Of a DNA stretch of 64,000 bases, positions 61,592-64,000 are shown piece after piece. The notes beneath the pieces are model-generated. The model had not been told where the DNA came from, did not search any database, and saw nothing but the letters and a program-made list of their open reading frames with translations. The position numbers and the translations under genes are program-made. Position 1 is the stretch's first letter, and each line of letters starts with the position of its first letter. Source of the stretch: Xylaria sp. FL1777 (Eukaryota > Ascomycota > Sordariomycetes > Xylariales > Xylariaceae); contig MU400512.1 of NCBI GenBank assembly GCA_022578965.1, positions 186,001 through 250,000 of the forward strand, given 5' to 3'.

Positions 61592-64000
61592 CTAAGCATT
61601 CTTAACATCGATTTTCTCGATAAGGTCCCCGCCAATCCTCGCAATCTCCGCGAGTACAGCTTCACGATTTAGTTCGAACGTATCCGCATCGGCGCCTATT
61701 GGTTTGAATGAAGATGGCATATTCGCACTGAACCCCCGGCTGTGCAACTGTGGGTTCCATAGCGCTGCTATCACTGTATCCTCTGGGCCACCATGGAAGA
61801 AAAGTAACGGAGTCGCGTATATAGAGCTAAAGCGTCTCAAAAGAGTAGAGATGGGAGACTCTGGCAAAGGAAGGGCTTCGGAGCCACCGCTCTCATCGAG
61901 ATTCTTAAAATGAGAATGCCTGGTCCCATCTTCCCGGAGGACGCCTTTGATCGCCTTGGCTGAAAGATGTATTATGACGTCGTAATCACGGAGGCCAGAT
62001 TGAAAGAGCGTACGAGGGTCAAGTTCAACACCTTTATCCTTAGCGGCCTTAGAAGCGGATCGAGCCAGGGTTGTCATGCGCGTTGCGATAACCTTGGGAA
62101 TGCCCTGCGTGTAGGCTACACCGGTGACCTCGAAGGGAGTAGCGACAAATAGGGTCGTGCGGTTCATGTTTGCGTCGATCTTCCTCCAAGCTTCCAATCG
62201 TGTCGAGATATCAAGACGTTCTGTGGCAGAGAGAGAATCCGACGGGTCAACAATCATTGGCTCCTCTCTCCAGTCGTATGACGCAAGCAGCAGTAGAGTC
62301 CGCAGAAATCCGGTCGATGTTGATGAGGGCATGGGAAAGGGATGATGCTGTAGGAAGGCTTGCAGTACAAAGAGTTCGATGAGCGGCTCATTGAAGTAGT
62401 TGCCAAGCCGGTGTGCATTGAACCAGTGCTTGGTGAGACGTATTGACGACGACAATGCAGGGAAGCGGGTACAGTATGTTGAGATAGTCTGGTTATGAAG
62501 TGGGAGAATCACGCTTCTCCACCTTGCAGATGAGAGTAAAGCCGCTGCTTCGGTACGGATGTGGCGATCGAGAGTCTGATCTTTGGTCTGTCTATCAAGC
62601 AAAGTCTCCTCTTGGTCGCTATGAACGCGAAGACGAAATGAAAACCCACTTTCATAGACGATATCCAAAAATGCTAGATTCTCGGTCTCACGTGAGGCAT
62701 CTTCTAATCCTAAATGCGTCTTGATTTCACCCTTGGCCCCTTCAAGAGAACGGCCTATTTGTAGGAGCAGTGCTATCTTCGCTCGCTGTATCGAGGCAAT
62801 ATTCTCCGGCCATTTTCCAGATGCTTCAAAAGAGAGCATTGCCTCAATTGGTGTCATGCCCTGCTTCCGCGAATTGGGAGCTGGCAAGCGCAAAGATGAA
62901 TATCTCGTTTCGGGACTAATTGGCGTGATCTGTCTTATAGACAGAGGCAAATCTCCCAACTCTCGTACGTCCGTCTCAAAGACAGAAAAGGCGGCCTTTA
63001 CGGCATCGAAGTCTGACCTATCCATAGAAGATAGCGAAATAACATCCGAGAACTCTTGGCCGTGAAATTCAAGGTTATCGTCAGTTAGCTTCAGGCGCGA
63101 CTTCAGAATATAACGAATAATAGCCTGGCAGATTCCAAAATAACCGAGAGAAGCGTGTTCAGTCCAGCTGACCGACTCGACTATTTCGCCAGAGGGAAAC
63201 TGCCAGAGCTCGGCAATGTCGCCCCAGAACTCCCGAAACTTAGCCGCATCCTTTTTCTGCTCGTACAGTGGCCCGAACTCTCTCGCTTTAGATGCTTTGG
63301 TAGGGTCACACATAATGCCAACGAAAATATTCTCTGGTTTTGATTTCGTAGATGAGGCAGTGACTTTCCAGGCTGCAGGCTTTGGTAATTGGACGTTGAT
63401 CAATTTAGCTCTCTCACCAAGTGCCTTTTTCAATGTCCGATATATGTCCTCGGCGTGGGCGATTGTTGGGCTTCTACCGTCGGAAACGTTGAGTGACGCC
63501 TGTGAAGCACTGGAAGGAACTTTGATATTTACGAATAAATCAAACATCTGCAGCGGTTGGTTGACCTTCGTGATAAACAGTGAATCGAACTGGTCAACTT
63601 GTGGGTCGTTGATGGCTGATAGTGACAATTTGGCATGTTCATTCAGCATAAAGGCAGACCAAGTCGTCATATTAAACATAATATTGATCTCTCGAGCAGA
63701 GTCATACAAAACTGGACCATTTTGGCGCACAGCTTCCGGGGTAGCTATATTTGACCCAAGGATTACGGGCTTTTTGTGCAGATTAGATGAGGCGAGGTAC
63801 TGTAAGGTGGCCTTGAACAGCTGCGAGGCGTGCAGCGAGGGTGAAAGGATTGGCTCACCCTTCCTCCCTCCACTCTGAAGTAGAAGTGCCATTAAGACAG
63901 CCCAATGAAAGTGGCCAAAGCCACCATCAGCTATATCGCTCCCGAACCCACGTTGCTGCAGCCAGATACGGCCTAGTATACAAGCATCCTTGAAAGAAGC
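61592..64000 (-). CDS. UTP22: U3 snoRNP / SSU processome protein Utp22 (Nrap family), 3' part only
   Basis: Component of the small-subunit processome that assembles on pre-rRNA in the nucleolus (UtpC subcomplex with Rrp7 and casein kinase 2). The gene is cut by the right edge: the frame is open from 64000 to the stop at 61594-61592, giving the last 802 or so of roughly 1100 residues. Visible Nrap hallmarks are ACILGRIWLQQRGFGSD at the edge, SWTEHASLGYFGICQAIIRY, RLTKHWFNAHRLGNYFNEPL (then IELFVLQAFL), DYDVIIHLS, and YATPLLFFHGGPEDTVIAAL near the end, followed by ALWNP. In this family the fold is a tandem of catalytically dead poly(A)-polymerase-like nucleotidyltransferase modules. The visible part is one uninterrupted exon. 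It converges on the F-box gene. Confidence 0.94.
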   Translation of the reverse strand, partial: ASFKDACILGRIWLQQRGFGSDIADGGFGHFHWAVLMALLLQSGGRKGEPILSPSLHASQLFKATLQYLASSNLHKKPVILGSNIATPEAVRQNGPVLYDSAREINIMFNMTTWSAFMLNEHAKLSLSAINDPQVDQFDSLFITKVNQPLQMFDLFVNIKVPSSASQASLNVSDGRSPTIAHAEDIYRTLKKALGERAKLINVQLPKPAAWKVTASSTKSKPENIFVGIMCDPTKASKAREFGPLYEQKKDAAKFREFWGDIAELWQFPSGEIVESVSWTEHASLGYFGICQAIIRYILKSRLKLTDDNLEFHGQEFSDVISLSSMDRSDFDAVKAAFSVFETDVRELGDLPLSIRQITPISPETRYSSLRLPAPNSRKQGMTPIEAMLSFEASGKWPENIASIQRAKIALLLQIGRSLEGAKGEIKTHLGLEDASRETENLAFLDIVYESGFSFRLRVHSDQEETLLDRQTKDQTLDRHIRTEAAALLSSARWRSVILPLHNQTISTYCTRFPALSSSIRLTKHWFNAHRLGNYFNEPLIELFVLQAFLQHHPFPMPSSTSTGFLRTLLLLASYDWREEPMIVDPSDSLSATERLDISTRLEAWRKIDANMNRTTLFVATPFEVTGVAYTQGIPKVIATRMTTLARSASKAAKDKGVELDPRTLFQSGLRDYDVIIHLSAKAIKGVLREDGTRHSHFKNLDESGGSEALPLPESPISTLLRRFSSIYATPLLFFHGGPEDTVIAALWNPQLHSRGFSANMPSSFKPIGADADTFELNREAVLAEIARIGGDLIEKIDVKNA

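Overview
This window looks like nuclear DNA of a filamentous ascomycete (Pezizomycotina, probably Sordariomycetes). Genes are split by short GT-AG introns, mostly 50-180 nt, with CTAAC/CTGAC-type branch sites. They are spaced by 1-5 kb of non-coding DNA and lie on both strands without operons. The products are typical of such fungi: the nucleoporin Pom152, an ApsB/Mto1 microtubule organiser, a type I metacaspase, Utp22, a Cho1-type phosphatidylserine synthase, and a fungal rhodopsin-domain membrane protein. I rebuilt exon structures by hand from splice sites, reading phase and family motifs.

Layout: 1-2088 no gene; 2089-6007 (-) POM152; 7804-9539 (+) UCH37/BAP1-type deubiquitinase; 10510-11704 (-) phosphatidylserine synthase; 12999-15553 (-) zinc metallopeptidase with a jacalin-like lectin tail; 15554-19967 gene-poor; 19968-21099 (+) Whi5/Nrm1-like G1/S repressor; 21100-26103 gene-poor, with one LTR-like relic; 26104-27374 (-) a multi-pass membrane protein fused to a degenerate Ras-like domain; 27375-31093 gene-poor; 31094-32430 (+) rhodopsin-domain protein; 33805-35889 (-) Ser/Thr-rich single-pass surface protein; 39436-41577 (+) conserved-looking protein of unknown function; 41578-47007 gene-poor; 47008-48918 (+) metacaspase; 50985-54713 (-) ApsB/Mto1-like coiled coil; 57536-59730 (+) FBXO21-like F-box protein; 61592 to the right edge (-) 3' part of UTP22.

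Most genes are unlinked housekeeping functions: nuclear pore, ribosome biogenesis, cell cycle, lipid synthesis, ubiquitin system. They do not form a cluster. The middle third (about 21-36 kb) is sparser and richer in membrane or surface proteins of unknown function, and is the most accessory-like part. The least explained gene is the membrane-anchored pseudo-GTPase at 26104-27374. I found no tRNA, rRNA, CRISPR, intact transposon or biosynthetic cluster.
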